DNA of 64,000 nucleotides from CAVWSM01 sp963798505 (GCA_963798505.1 CAWCTX010000009.1:310001-374000); one strand, 5' to 3'; counted from the first letter of the stretch, positions 53,797 through 62,497 are shown. Numbers and translations: made by a program. The notes: a model not told the origin generated them from the letters alone.

Positions 53797-56331
53797 TCAG
53801 CCCTCTTGGCCGGCGGCGGCCGCCGGGCCGCTCGAGGTCGCCGCGGCGGCAACCGTCGGCGCCTCCGCAAGGGCCGCCTTGGGCTCGCCGGTGAACGTGA
53901 AGGCAGCCTGCGCGCCCTCACCCTCGACACCGACCACGACGATCTGGCCGGCGCCGATCTCACCGAAGAGGATGCGCTCGGACAGGGCGTCCTCGATCTC
54001 ACGCTGGATGGTGCGGCGGAGCGGCCGGGCACCGAGCACGGGGTCGAACCCGCGCTGAGCGAGCAGCTCCTTGGCCGGCTGCGTGAGCTCGATGGCCATG
54101 TCCTTGTCCTTCAGCCGCTCGTCGACCTGGTGGATCATGAGGTCGACGATCTGGACGATCTCCGACGGCAGCAGCTGGTGGAACACGATCACGTCGTCGA
54201 CACGGTTGAGGAACTCCGGCCGGAAGTGCTGCTTGAGCTCGTCCTGGACCTTGGCCTTCATGCGGTCGTAACCGCCCTCAGCGTCGGTCGACGTCGCGAA
54301 TCCGAGGTTGACGCCCTTGGCGATGTCGCGGGTGCCGAGGTTGGTCGTCATGATGATCACGGTGTTCTTGAAGTCGATCACGCGGCCCTGCGCGTCGGTG
54401 AGCCGGCCGTCCTCGAGCACCTGCAACAGCGAGTTGAAGATGTCGGGGTGCGCCTTCTCGACCTCGTCGAAGAGCACGACGGAGAACGGCTTGCGGCGCA
54501 CCTTCTCGGTGAGCTGGCCGCCCTCCTCGTAGCCGACGTATCCCGGCGGGGAGCCGAACAGCCGCGAGACGGTGTGCTTCTCGGAGAACTCGCTCATGTC
54601 GAGCTGGATGAGCGCGTGCTCGTCGCCGAACAGGAACTCGGCGAGCGCCTTGGACAGCTCGGTCTTTCCGACGCCGGACGGGCCGGCGAAGATGAACGAG
54701 CCACCGGGACGCTTCGGGTCCTTGAGGCCGGCCCGGGTGCGACGGATCGACTTGGAGAGCGCCTTGATGGCGTCCTCCTGGCCGATGATGCGCTTGTGCA
54801 GCTCGTCCTCCATGCGGAGCAGGCGGGAGGTCTCCTCCTCGGTCAGCTTGAAGATGGGGATGCCGGTCGCGGTGGCGAGCACCTCGGCGATCAGCTCCTC
54901 GTCGACCTCGGCGACGACGTCGAGGTCGCCGGCCTTCCATTGCTTCTCCCGCTCGCCCTTGGCGGCGATGAGCTTCTTCTCCTCGTCGCGGAGGTTGGCC
55001 GCCTTCTCGAAGTCCTGCGCGTCGATCGCGGACTCCTTCTCCCGGCGTACGCCGGCGATGCGCTCGTCGAACTCCCGCAGGTCGGGCGGCGCGGTCATGC
55101 GCCGGATGCGCAGTCTCGAGCCCGCCTCGTCGATGAGGTCGATCGCCTTGTCGGGCAGGTAACGGTCGGAGACATAGCGGTCGGCCAGCGTCGCGGCCGC
55201 GACCAGCGCACTGTCGGTGATGGACACCCGGTGGTGCGCCTCGTAGCGGTCGCGCAGCCCCTTGAGGATCTCGATCGTGTGCGCGAGCGTCGGCTCGTTG
55301 ACCTGGATGGGCTGGAAGCGGCGCTCCAGGGCGGCGTCCTTCTCGACATACTTGCGGTACTCGTCGAGGGTCGTCGCGCCGATCGTCTGCAGCTCGCCGC
55401 GGGCCAGCATCGGCTTGAGGATGCTCGCGGCGTCGATAGCGCCCTCGGCGGCACCCGCACCGACGAGGGTGTGGATCTCGTCGATGAACAGGATGATGTC
55501 GCCGCGCGTGCGGATCTCCTTGAGCACCTTCTTCAGGCGCTCCTCGAAGTCACCGCGGTAACGGCTGCCGGCGACGAGCGCGCCGAGGTCAAGCGTGTAG
55601 AGCTGCTTGTCCTTGAGCGTCTCGGGAACCTCGCCCTTGACGATGCCCTGCGCCAGGCCCTCCACCACGGCGGTCTTACCGACGCCGGGCTCGCCGATGA
55701 GGACGGGGTTGTTCTTGGTGCGGCGGGACAGCACCTGCATGACCCGCTCGATCTCCTTCTCGCGCCCGATGACCGGGTCGAGCTTGCCCTCGCGAGCCGC
55801 CTGGGTGAGGTTGCGGCCGAACTGGTCGAGGACGAGCGAGGTCGAGGGGGCTTCCGCGGCCGGCCCGCCGGCCGTCGCAGCCTCCTTGCCGCCCTGGTAG
55901 CCCGAGAGCAGCTGGATGACCTGCTGGCGGACACGGTTGAGGTCGGCGCCGAGCTTGACGAGCACCTGCGCGGCGACGCCCTCACCCTCGCGGATCAGGC
56001 CCAGCAGAATGTGCTCGGTGCCGATGTAGTTGTGGCCGAGCTGCAGCGCCTCGCGCAGCGACAGCTCGAGGACCTTCTTGGCGCGCGGAGTGAAGGGGAT
56101 GTGACCGCTCGGCGCCTGCTGGCCCTGGCCGATGATCTCCTCGACCTGAGCGCGAACAGCCTCCAGCGAGATCCCAAGACTCTCCAGCGCCTTGGCAGCG
56201 ACGCCCTCACCCTCGTGGATCAGGCCCAGGAGGATGTGCTCGGTGCCGATGTAGTTGTGGTTGAGCATCCGCGCCTCTTCCTGCGCGAGCACCACAACAC
56301 GTCGGGCCCGGTCTGTGAATCTCTCGAACAT
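53797..56331 (-). CDS. clpC: ATP-dependent Clp protease ATP-binding subunit ClpC
   Basis: 844 residues and unbroken. Two Clp_N repeats (EEARMLNHNYIGTEHILLGLI and its second copy), first AAA+ domain with GEPGVGKTA, an M-domain including the UVR-like FDERIAGVRREKESAIDAQDFEKAANLRDEE, the second AAA+ domain with GPSGVGKTE, and a Clp_D2 end with an Ala-rich tail. It unfolds proteins for ClpP. ATG 56331 follows GGTGAGGAG. A ClgR-like site lies 178 bases upstream. Long frames on the opposite strand are shadows. Confidence 0.97.
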   Translation of the reverse strand: MFERFTDRARRVVVLAQEEARMLNHNYIGTEHILLGLIHEGEGVAAKALESLGISLEAVRAQVEEIIGQGQQAPSGHIPFTPRAKKVLELSLREALQLGHNYIGTEHILLGLIREGEGVAAQVLVKLGADLNRVRQQVIQLLSGYQGGKEAATAGGPAAEAPSTSLVLDQFGRNLTQAAREGKLDPVIGREKEIERVMQVLSRRTKNNPVLIGEPGVGKTAVVEGLAQGIVKGEVPETLKDKQLYTLDLGALVAGSRYRGDFEERLKKVLKEIRTRGDIILFIDEIHTLVGAGAAEGAIDAASILKPMLARGELQTIGATTLDEYRKYVEKDAALERRFQPIQVNEPTLAHTIEILKGLRDRYEAHHRVSITDSALVAAATLADRYVSDRYLPDKAIDLIDEAGSRLRIRRMTAPPDLREFDERIAGVRREKESAIDAQDFEKAANLRDEEKKLIAAKGEREKQWKAGDLDVVAEVDEELIAEVLATATGIPIFKLTEEETSRLLRMEDELHKRIIGQEDAIKALSKSIRRTRAGLKDPKRPGGSFIFAGPSGVGKTELSKALAEFLFGDEHALIQLDMSEFSEKHTVSRLFGSPPGYVGYEEGGQLTEKVRRKPFSVVLFDEVEKAHPDIFNSLLQVLEDGRLTDAQGRVIDFKNTVIIMTTNLGTRDIAKGVNLGFATSTDAEGGYDRMKAKVQDELKQHFRPEFLNRVDDVIVFHQLLPSEIVQIVDLMIHQVDERLKDKDMAIELTQPAKELLAQRGFDPVLGARPLRRTIQREIEDALSERILFGEIGAGQIVVVGVEGEGAQAAFTFTGEPKAALAEAPTVAAAATSSGPAAAAGQEG

Positions 56332-56508
56332 CAGTTGCGCTCCTCACCAGAGCGGTCGTGGTCCGGGACTTTCCCATGCCCACGTCCGCCATGCTAGCCC
56401 GCACCCGTGACAGGCTCGTGTCGTCACTAGTTCGTGACCGACCCGGCATCAGATGCAGATACAGAGCACAACTGTGACCTGCGGGGACGCTGTTCCGGTG
56501 GGTCCAGA

Positions 56509-56526
56509 TGTACGCCAGAGGCGAAC
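56509..56526. promoter_or_regulatory. ClgR-like operator upstream of clpC
   Basis: TGTACGCCAGAGGCGAAC agrees with the ClgR-binding consensus reported for Corynebacterium (WNNWCGCYNANRGCGWWS) at all but one fixed position, with the CGCC/GGCG symmetry intact. ClgR activates clp genes in actinomycetes under protein stress. It lies in the space between lsr2 and clpC, pointing to clpC control. Confidence 0.55.
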
Positions 56527-56547
56527 ATCCCAGCCCACCCACCGCGG

Positions 56548-56877
56548 TCAGTGCGCGGCGCGGTACTGCTCCACGATGTCGGCGGGGATCCGACCGCGGT
56601 CGGACACCTTCAGGCCCTGCTCCTTGGCCCACTCGCGGATCGCCCCGGCCTCGTTGCGGGCGCCACGGGCGCCGGCACGGCCACGACGGGAGGCGCTGCG
56701 CCCCGTCATGCGGCGGGCGGCCCCGACATAGGGAGCGAAAGCATTGCGCAGCTTGTCGGCGTTCTTCTTTGACAGGTCAATCTCATAACTGACCCCGTCG
56801 AGCGAGAACGTCACCGTCTCATCGGCCTTTCCGCCGTCGATGTCGTCCTCGAGAGTGACCTGGACCTTCTGGGCCAT
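56548..56877 (-). CDS. lsr2: Nucleoid-associated protein Lsr2
   Basis: 109 residues, the family length. N-terminal dimerisation domain (MAQKVQVTLEDDIDGGKADETVTFSLDGVSYEIDL), a basic linker rich in Arg/Gly/Ala, and the C-terminal DNA-binding domain with AT-hook-like RGR in VSDRGRIPADIVEQY. It bridges DNA and silences AT-rich, often acquired genes. ATG 56877 with AGGTG before it is chosen over one three codons earlier. Its neighbourhood between lysS and clpC is conserved in actinomycetes. Confidence 0.96.
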   Translation of the reverse strand: MAQKVQVTLEDDIDGGKADETVTFSLDGVSYEIDLSKKNADKLRNAFAPYVGAARRMTGRSASRRGRAGARGARNEAGAIREWAKEQGLKVSDRGRIPADIVEQYRAAH

Positions 56878-57150
56878 CGATTTCACCTGTCCGCGCGGTT
56901 GGGAAACTCATGTGGAATACACGTTGCAGAAGGAACCCAATCGCATTCGTGGAGAAAGTTCAAGCCGACTTGCCCATGTTTCTCATTCCGATGGATGGCG
57001 TGGCGTCAAGGGCCGTTCGCCACGACGTTCTTGCCCGCGCGTGCGGTAATCGCCCTTTTCTCCCACACAAAGGCGGATCGCAGGTCCATCAGTTCAGAAT
57101 CGGCCTGCTCAACGTTCTGGTGTGGTTCCCGCCTGCTATATGGAATTGGG
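56878..57150. other. Intergenic region upstream of lsr2
   Basis: About 270 bases without a convincing gene. Base composition is somewhat lower in GC than the surroundings, with TATATGG and several short A/T runs. Open frames crossing it have no family resemblance. It must hold the lsr2 promoter and the 3' flank of the cupin gene; I see no clear terminator or named operator. Confidence 0.5.
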
Positions 57151-57528
57151 TCAGTCGGCGTCTCGGTGGGCGAGATCCGGCCCGAATGCGGGCAGGCAGA
57201 CCGCGATGTACTCAGCGCCCTCGGGACCCGGTGATGAATAGCGCACCCATTCGCCCGAGCGGGTGTGCACCGCTGCGCCTGCCGGGACGACCAGCTCGCC
57301 GGTTTCATGCTCGATCAACAGCTGGCCGCGGAGGACGTACGTGAACTCGTCGAACTCCGGGCGCTGCCCCGGCTCCAGCCAGCCGGACGGGCTGCGCATG
57401 TGGGCGATGCTGACCGCGTCGTCGCCGGTGTTGACCCGGCCGACGAGCTCTTCGATGATCTTGGGTGGCGTGCCGGCAGCGGCGACCTGGGTGCTGGACT
57501 CGATCAGTCGAGGCATGGCGCCAAGCAT
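57151..57528 (-). CDS. Cupin-domain protein
   Basis: 125 residues of a single cupin barrel: SGWLEPGQRPEFDEFTYVLRGQLLIEHETGELVVPAGAAVHTRSGEWVRYSSPG. The usual metal ligands are partly present (Glu and Tyr in EFDEFTYVL, His in AAVHT). This resembles small EutQ/ethanolamine-type or sensor cupins; no reaction can be assigned. ATG 57528 is preferred because GGAGG stands 7 bases before it; the frame extends upstream as shadow of the acetyltransferase gene. Confidence 0.83.
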   Translation of the reverse strand: MLGAMPRLIESSTQVAAAGTPPKIIEELVGRVNTGDDAVSIAHMRSPSGWLEPGQRPEFDEFTYVLRGQLLIEHETGELVVPAGAAVHTRSGEWVRYSSPGPEGAEYIAVCLPAFGPDLAHRDAD

Positions 57529-57547
57529 GCCGCAGCCTCCGCCGGGA

Positions 57548-58051
57548 TCAGAGTCGCAGCAGCATGCGGGAGTTGCCGAGGGTGTTGGGCTTGACTCGCT
57601 CGAGGTCGAGGAACTCCGCGACGCCCTCGTCGTAGGAGCGCAGCAGCTGGGCGAACACCTCGGGATCGACGGGCGCCGCGTCAACCTGCTCGAACCCGTG
57701 CCGCTGGAAGAACTCCACCTCGAAGGTCAGGCAGAACACCCGCGCGACGCCCAGGTCTCGGGCGACATCGAGCAGCCGCGTCAGCAACAGGTGCCCGGTG
57801 CCGGTCCCCCTGGCCGACTTGTGCACGGCCAGCGTGCGCACCTCGGCCAGGTCCTCCCACATCACATGCAGCGCGCCGCAGCCGATGATCTCGCCGTCGC
57901 GCTCGGCGACCCAGAACTCCTGGACGGCCTCGAAGAGAGTGACCGTCTCCTTTGAAAGCAGGATGCGGTCACGGGCGTACTCGTCGACGAGTCCTCGGAT
58001 GGCCCGTACGTCGGCGGTCCGCGCCCGCCGCACCACGACCTCGGCGCTCAC
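57548..58051 (-). CDS. Amino-acid N-acetyltransferase (ArgA-like GNAT)
   Basis: 167 residues. VVVRRARTADVRAIRGLVDEYARDRILLSKETVTLFEAVQEFWVAERDGEIIGCGALHVMWEDLAEVRTLAV is the wording of the short single-domain glutamate N-acetyltransferases of actinomycetes, followed by the acetyl-CoA loop ARGTGTGHLLLTRLL. It would make N-acetylglutamate for arginine synthesis. Its start overlaps the lysS stop by 4 bases, so the two are co-translated. Confidence 0.9.
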   Translation of the reverse strand: MSAEVVVRRARTADVRAIRGLVDEYARDRILLSKETVTLFEAVQEFWVAERDGEIIGCGALHVMWEDLAEVRTLAVHKSARGTGTGHLLLTRLLDVARDLGVARVFCLTFEVEFFQRHGFEQVDAAPVDPEVFAQLLRSYDEGVAEFLDLERVKPNTLGNSRMLLRL

Positions 58052-59499
58052 TCGGGCTTGACCAGCGGGAAAAGAATCGCGTCGCGAATGCCGCTATCGG
58101 TCAACAGCATGACCAGCCGGTCGACGCCGAGGCCCATGCCGCCCATCGGCGGCGCGCCATGCTCCAGCGCGCGCAGGAAGTCCTCGTCGAGCTGCATCGC
58201 CTCCGGGTCGCCCTGCGCGGCCAGCAGTGACTGCTCCACGAGCCGCTCGCGCTGGATCACGGGGTCCACGAGCTCGGTGTAGGCGACGCCGAGCTCGACG
58301 CCGTTGATCACGAGATCCCACGACTCCGTGAGCCGCGGATCCTCGCGGTGCGGGCGGGCGAGCGGGCGTACGGCCTCCGGGTAGTCGGCGATGAACGTCG
58401 GCTGGATCAGCGTGTGCTCGACGAGCTTCTCGAACAGCTCGAGCACGATCTCGCCAGGCCCCCAGCCGTCCTGCAGGGCTACGCCATGCTTGTCGGCGAG
58501 TGTGCGCAGGGGCTCGACCGAGGTGTCCGGGGTGACCGGCTCTCCGGTCGCTTCGGCCACGGCGGCGTGCAGGCTGACCTTGCGCCACGGCTGCTCGAGA
58601 TCGATCTCGCTACCGTCGCGAGCCTGCACCACAGTGCGACCGACCGCGCGCGCCGCCTCGAGCACGATGTCTCGGGTCAGCTCGGCCATCGTGTCGTAGT
58701 CGCCGTAGGCCTCGTAGGCCTCCAGCTCGGAGAACTCCGGGTGGTGCGTGGAGTCGATGCCCTCGTTGCGGAAGACCCGGCCCATCTCGTAGACCTTCTC
58801 GACACCGCCGACGACGGCGCGCTTGAGTGGCAGCTCGGTCGCGATGCGCAGCGACATCGGCAAATCGAAAGCGTTGAGATGCGTGTGGAACGGTCGCGCC
58901 GCCGCGCCGCCGTGGATGTACTGCAGCATCGGCGTCTCGACCTCGATGAACCCGCGCCCATCGAGCGTCGCGCGGATCGAGCGCAGCACGGCCGCCTTGG
59001 TCCGTACCATCTCGCGCGCTTGTGGGTTGACGATCAGGTCGACGTAACGCTGGCGCGTGCGGATCTCGTCGGACAGGTCCTTGTGGGCGACCGGCAGCGG
59101 GCGCAGCGCCTTGGCCGTGATCGTCCAGCTGTCGGCCATGACCGAGAGCTCGCCGCGCTTGGACGAGATGACCTCGCCCTCGATGCCGATGTGGTCGCCG
59201 ATGTCGACGAGGTGCTTCCAGTCCTTGAGTGACTGCTCGCCGACCCGGTCGAGCGACAGCATCGCCTGCAGCTCGGTGCCGTCGCCTTCACGCAGCCGCG
59301 CGAAGCAGAGCTTGCCGGTGTTGCGTAGGAAGATGACCCGGCCGGTGACGGCCACCTTGTCACCGGTCTCGGTGCCGGGCTCGAGATCGCCGTAGGTCGC
59401 GCGCAGCTCGGCCAGGGTGTGCGTGCGGGGGAAGCCCAGTGCGTACGGCTGCTCGCCACGGTCGAGGAGATCTTGGCGCTTGGACCGGCGTACGCGCAT
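58048..59499 (-). CDS. lysS: Lysyl-tRNA synthetase, class II
   Basis: 483 residues as read from ATG 59499. OB-fold anticodon domain (VAVTGRVIFLRNTGKLCFARL), motif 2 FRNEGIDSTHHPEFSELEAYEAYG, and motif 3 GGMGLGVDRLVMLLTDS before the family end ILFPLVKPE. It charges tRNA-Lys. Family members start a little earlier with EDDLPEQMRVRR; that text is present upstream in another frame, and a GTG at 59554 (VTEQPPLP) would reach it with one extra base near 59530. So the true start is probably 59554 with a frame error in between. Confidence 0.95.
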   Translation of the reverse strand: MRVRRSKRQDLLDRGEQPYALGFPRTHTLAELRATYGDLEPGTETGDKVAVTGRVIFLRNTGKLCFARLREGDGTELQAMLSLDRVGEQSLKDWKHLVDIGDHIGIEGEVISSKRGELSVMADSWTITAKALRPLPVAHKDLSDEIRTRQRYVDLIVNPQAREMVRTKAAVLRSIRATLDGRGFIEVETPMLQYIHGGAAARPFHTHLNAFDLPMSLRIATELPLKRAVVGGVEKVYEMGRVFRNEGIDSTHHPEFSELEAYEAYGDYDTMAELTRDIVLEAARAVGRTVVQARDGSEIDLEQPWRKVSLHAAVAEATGEPVTPDTSVEPLRTLADKHGVALQDGWGPGEIVLELFEKLVEHTLIQPTFIADYPEAVRPLARPHREDPRLTESWDLVINGVELGVAYTELVDPVIQRERLVEQSLLAAQGDPEAMQLDEDFLRALEHGAPPMGGMGLGVDRLVMLLTDSGIRDAILFPLVKPE

Positions 59500-59587
59500 C
59501 TGCTCGGGGAGATCGTCCTCCGGCGTCGGCAGGGAGCGGTGGCTGCTCGGTCACGGGACCCAAGGGTACGGGGGCGAGCGTGCCGAC

Positions 59588-60100
59588 TCAGTGCGGCGCC
59601 GCCTGAGTGGTCTCGGCCCGGTCCCAGGTCGCCATCAGCTTGCTGACGAGACGCATCGTCTGGCGCAGGTCGGAGTCGCTCATCGAGGCCCAGGGCGTGC
59701 GCTCGACGACGGCCCGCTCGAGCTGGCGGCGGAGCTTGGCGCCCTTAGGCGTGATGGAGATCAGCTTGATCCGCCGATCTCGCGCGGACATCGTGCGCGT
59801 GACGAGCCCGCGCTCCTCCAGCCGGTCGACGAGGCCGGTCACGTTGGATGGGTCGCACTTGATCACGCTCGCGAGCCCGCTCATGGGCCGCGCGTCCTCG
59901 GCCAGGTCCAGCTGCCAGAGCAGCTTGGCCTGCGGCTGGGTCAGCCCGAACTCCGCGGACACCATCTCCGCGGTGCCGAACAGCCTGCCCGCGAAGGCGT
60001 AACACGACTGGGCGACGTCGGCGACGAGGCGGAAACGCTCCTCGGTCGCGTCCTTCTCCAGCGGTTCCGCAGTGGTCACAGGTTCACCATACGTGAACAC
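59588..60100 (-). CDS. MarR-family regulator, divergent from an MFS pump
   Basis: 170 residues from GTG 60100 (a GTG at 60079 is an alternative). Winged helix: LTQPQAKLLWQLDLAEDARPMSGLASVIKCDPSNVTGLVDRLEERGLVTRTMSARDRRIKLISITPKG, with the wing DRR. The gene is divergent from an EmrB/QacA transporter at 60275, and two matching symmetric sites lie between them. It most likely represses the pump and itself and is released by a pump substrate. Confidence 0.92.
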   Translation of the reverse strand: MFTYGEPVTTAEPLEKDATEERFRLVADVAQSCYAFAGRLFGTAEMVSAEFGLTQPQAKLLWQLDLAEDARPMSGLASVIKCDPSNVTGLVDRLEERGLVTRTMSARDRRIKLISITPKGAKLRRQLERAVVERTPWASMSDSDLRQTMRLVSKLMATWDRAETTQAAPH

Positions 60101-60122
60101 CTCATCGTTTGACTAGATAAAC

Positions 60123-60137
60123 ACTTGACAGCCTCAA
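60123..60137. promoter_or_regulatory. MarR-type operator, site 1
   Basis: ACTTGACAGCCTCAA: TTGA and TCAA form inverted half sites. It contains TTGACA (60125-60130), a consensus -35 toward the MFS gene, so binding would block that promoter. Confidence 0.6.
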
Positions 60138-60161
60138 GGATCTTCGACAGGGTGGGGAATC

Positions 60162-60176
60162 ACTTGAGGGCCTCAA
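60162..60176. promoter_or_regulatory. MarR-type operator, site 2
   Basis: ACTTGAGGGCCTCAA matches site 1 at 13 of 15 bases and is itself symmetric (TTGAG-N3-CTCAA). Start-to-start spacing from site 1 is 39 bases, so two dimers could sit close to the same face of the DNA. Confidence 0.6.
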
Positions 60177-60274
60177 CCTTCGACCCTGTCCGTTAATCGC
60201 GCCGGCCCGTCCGCAAGGTCGCGGCCGTGGGGCCGGCGCGGCAGCCAAACGATGATCTTGGAGATCTCGTACCC

Positions 60275-61816
60275 ATGAGCGCACAGCCATCCATAGCCAC
60301 CGACGACGACACCGTTGGCAGCCGGCGCAGCCCCGGACTCGCGCTCGCCGTCATTGCCACAGCGCAGCTGATGGTCGTGCTCGACGCGACCATCGTCAAC
60401 GTTGCGCTGCCGTCGATCCAGGACGACCTCGGATTCTCCCAAGGCAACCTCGCCTGGGTGATCAATGCCTACACGCTCGCGTTCGGCGCGCTGCTGCTCC
60501 TGGGCGGCCGGCTTGGTGACGTGCTCGGCCGCCGCCGGCTCTTCGTCGCCGGCCTCGTGGTCTTCAGCGTCGCCTCACTGGCCGGCGGCTTCGCGCCCGG
60601 TCAGGGCACCTTGCTCGTCGCCCGCATCGTCCAAGGTGTCGGCGCAGCCATCGTGGCGGCCAACGCGCTCTCGCTCGTGACCACCACGTTCAAGGAGGGC
60701 CCCGAGCGCAACCGGGCGTTCGGTGTCTACGCCGCAATGAGCGGAGCCGGCGCGTCGATCGGGCTTCTTCTCGGTGGCTTGCTCACCGAGACGCTCGACT
60801 GGCGCTGGGTGATGTTCGTCAACGTGCCGATCGGTGTCGCGGTCGCGTGGGCGGCGCGTGCCGCACTGCCCGAGTCGGCACGTGAGCACGGTCGTTTCGA
60901 CATTCTCGGCACCGCGATCGGTAGCGCGGGCGTCGGGCTCGGCGTCTACGGACTCACTCGGGCCGCCACCGACGGGTGGAGCGACGAGATCACGGTGTCG
61001 TCGCTGGTCGCCAGCGTCGTGCTGCTGGTCTCGTTCGTCGCCTACGAGTCACGCGCGGCTCACCCGGTGATGCCGCTGTGGATCTTCCGCGACCGAAACC
61101 GCACGGGTGCCTACCTGACGATGCTGTTCATCGTCGCCGGCATGTTCGGGATGTTCTTCTTCTTCACGCAGCTGCTGCAGAACGTCCTCGGCTACGGCCC
61201 GCTCAAGGCAGGCGCAGCGTTCCTGCCGATCAGCGTGGGCATCGTCATCGTGTCCGGCATCGCGGCACAGCTCGTCACGCGGGTCGGCATCCGGACGTTC
61301 GCCGTGACGGGCGGGCTCCTGGCGACGGCGTCGATGGTCTGGCTCACCCGAGTCGACGAGAACGCCTCGTACTTGACCGATCTGCTGCCGCCGATGCTCC
61401 TGCTCGCCGTCGGGATGGGGTTCACGTTCGTCCCGTTGACCGTTGCGGGCACCTCCGGCGTGGCCGAGCGTGAGGCGGGTCTCGCATCGGGTGTGCTCAA
61501 CACCCTGCAGCAGGTCGGCGGTTCGATCGGGCTCGCCGTCCTGGCGACCGTGTCCGCCACGGCCACTCAGAACGCCATCGCGGACCTGGCCCGCACGTCC
61601 GGTGGCGGTGCTCCGGTAATCGGCCCCGACGGGCTGCCGCAGCTGCCACCCAATGTGCTCGCTCAGGCATTGACCGAGGGCTACTCGCAGGGCTTCGCGG
61701 TCTCCGCGATCTTCGCGGGGCTGGCGACGCTCGCAGCGTTCCTGCTGCTGCGGCGGCCGCCGGTCGTCGAGCCGGACGAGGCTGCGGAGCTCGAGCTGGC
61801 CGCGGACGCCGCCTGA
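60275..61816 (+). CDS. MFS drug transporter, 14-segment EmrB/QacA type
   Basis: 513 residues. First helix LMVVLDATIVNVALPSIQDDL (motif D1), GGRLGDVLGRRRLFVAG (motif A), RIVQGVGAAIVAANAL (motif B) and GAGASIGLLLGGLL (motif C) define a proton-driven multidrug exporter. 14 hydrophobic segments are seen. ATG 60275 starts just before the family core; the earlier in-frame ATG lies in the operator region. Control by the divergent MarR is very likely. Confidence 0.94.
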   Translation: MSAQPSIATDDDTVGSRRSPGLALAVIATAQLMVVLDATIVNVALPSIQDDLGFSQGNLAWVINAYTLAFGALLLLGGRLGDVLGRRRLFVAGLVVFSVASLAGGFAPGQGTLLVARIVQGVGAAIVAANALSLVTTTFKEGPERNRAFGVYAAMSGAGASIGLLLGGLLTETLDWRWVMFVNVPIGVAVAWAARAALPESAREHGRFDILGTAIGSAGVGLGVYGLTRAATDGWSDEITVSSLVASVVLLVSFVAYESRAAHPVMPLWIFRDRNRTGAYLTMLFIVAGMFGMFFFFTQLLQNVLGYGPLKAGAAFLPISVGIVIVSGIAAQLVTRVGIRTFAVTGGLLATASMVWLTRVDENASYLTDLLPPMLLLAVGMGFTFVPLTVAGTSGVAEREAGLASGVLNTLQQVGGSIGLAVLATVSATATQNAIADLARTSGGGAPVIGPDGLPQLPPNVLAQALTEGYSQGFAVSAIFAGLATLAAFLLLRRPPVVEPDEAAELELAADAA

Positions 61817-61844
61817 CGACGCCGGCTCACCGGCTCCCTGTTTG

Positions 61845-61893
61845 GATCAGGGGCGCCCTTGTCCAATAGGTTCGGACATGGGCGCCCCTGATC
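61845..61893 (+). terminator. Large hairpin between the MFS and ASCH-like genes
   Basis: GATCAGGGGCGCCC (61845-61858) pairs perfectly with 61880-61893 over 14 bp, then one mismatch, then TGTCC/GGACA, leaving a loop of about 9 bases. It begins 28 bases after the MFS stop. A terminator is most likely; a regulatory hairpin in the leader of the next gene is possible. Confidence 0.75.
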
Positions 61894-61914
61894 GGCGCCG
61901 GCTGAGGGCGAGCG

Positions 61915-62497
61915 ATGCTGTTCGAGCAGCGGTTCTGGGGCCCGATCGCGGACGGCGCGGTGACGGTCACGTTTCAGACGATGGCGGCGTCCACAGGTGG
62001 TTGCCGGTCGTACGTATCGCACGCCCGCGGGGCGCCTCATCGTGTCCGCCGTCGAGGTCGTCGACCCATCGGCGATCAGCGACGCCGACGCGGCCCGCGC
62101 CGGCTACTCCGATGCGGAGACGCTGCGCGCCGATCTTCGTGGCAGGGCCGACGATCCGGTGCTGCGCATCGAGTTCACGTACGACAACGGGCCTGACCCG
62201 CGATCCGTGCTCGCCGCGAACGCGGACCTCGACCATGCCGCGCTGGCGGAGCTGACCCAGCGGCTGGACCGCCTCGACCGCGCGAGCAGCGACGGCCCGT
62301 GGACGCGTGCGACCCTGGCGCTGATCGCCGAGCGCCCCGCGGTCCGAGCGCCGGACCTGGCCGCCGAGCTGGGGCGAGAGACTCAGCCGTTCAAGACCGA
62401 CGTGCGCAAGCTCAAGAACCTGGGGCTGACCGAGAGCCTGCGCGTCGGGTATCAGCTGAGTCCGCGTGGCCGGGCGTTCCTCGCGACGACCCGTTGA
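61915..62497 (+). pseudogene. ASCH-like domain protein with C-terminal winged helix, one frameshift
   Basis: ATG 61915 gives MLFEQRFWGPIADGAVTVTF; then one extra A near 61976 breaks the frame. Without it the text becomes FRRWRRPQVVAGRTYRTPAG, an ASCH-type (RNA-binding, PUA-like) strand pair, and continues VSAVEVVDPSAISDADAARAGY to the original frame. The last 80 residues (APDLAAELGRETQPFKTDVRKLKNLGLTESL) look like a winged helix. Restored about 193 residues. Function unknown; binding of RNA or DNA is the guess. Preceded by a large hairpin. Confidence 0.72.

Noticed and set aside
53773..56397. 874-codon open frame on the + strand
   Set aside because: It lies wholly opposite clpC, whose protein matches the family end to end. 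The + frame is rich in Leu, Asp, Val and Gly, as expected from the antisense of a GC-rich gene.
56910..57344. Possible gene upstream of lsr2 on the + strand
   Set aside because: The text has no recognisable domain, no good ribosome site, and runs into the antisense of the cupin gene.
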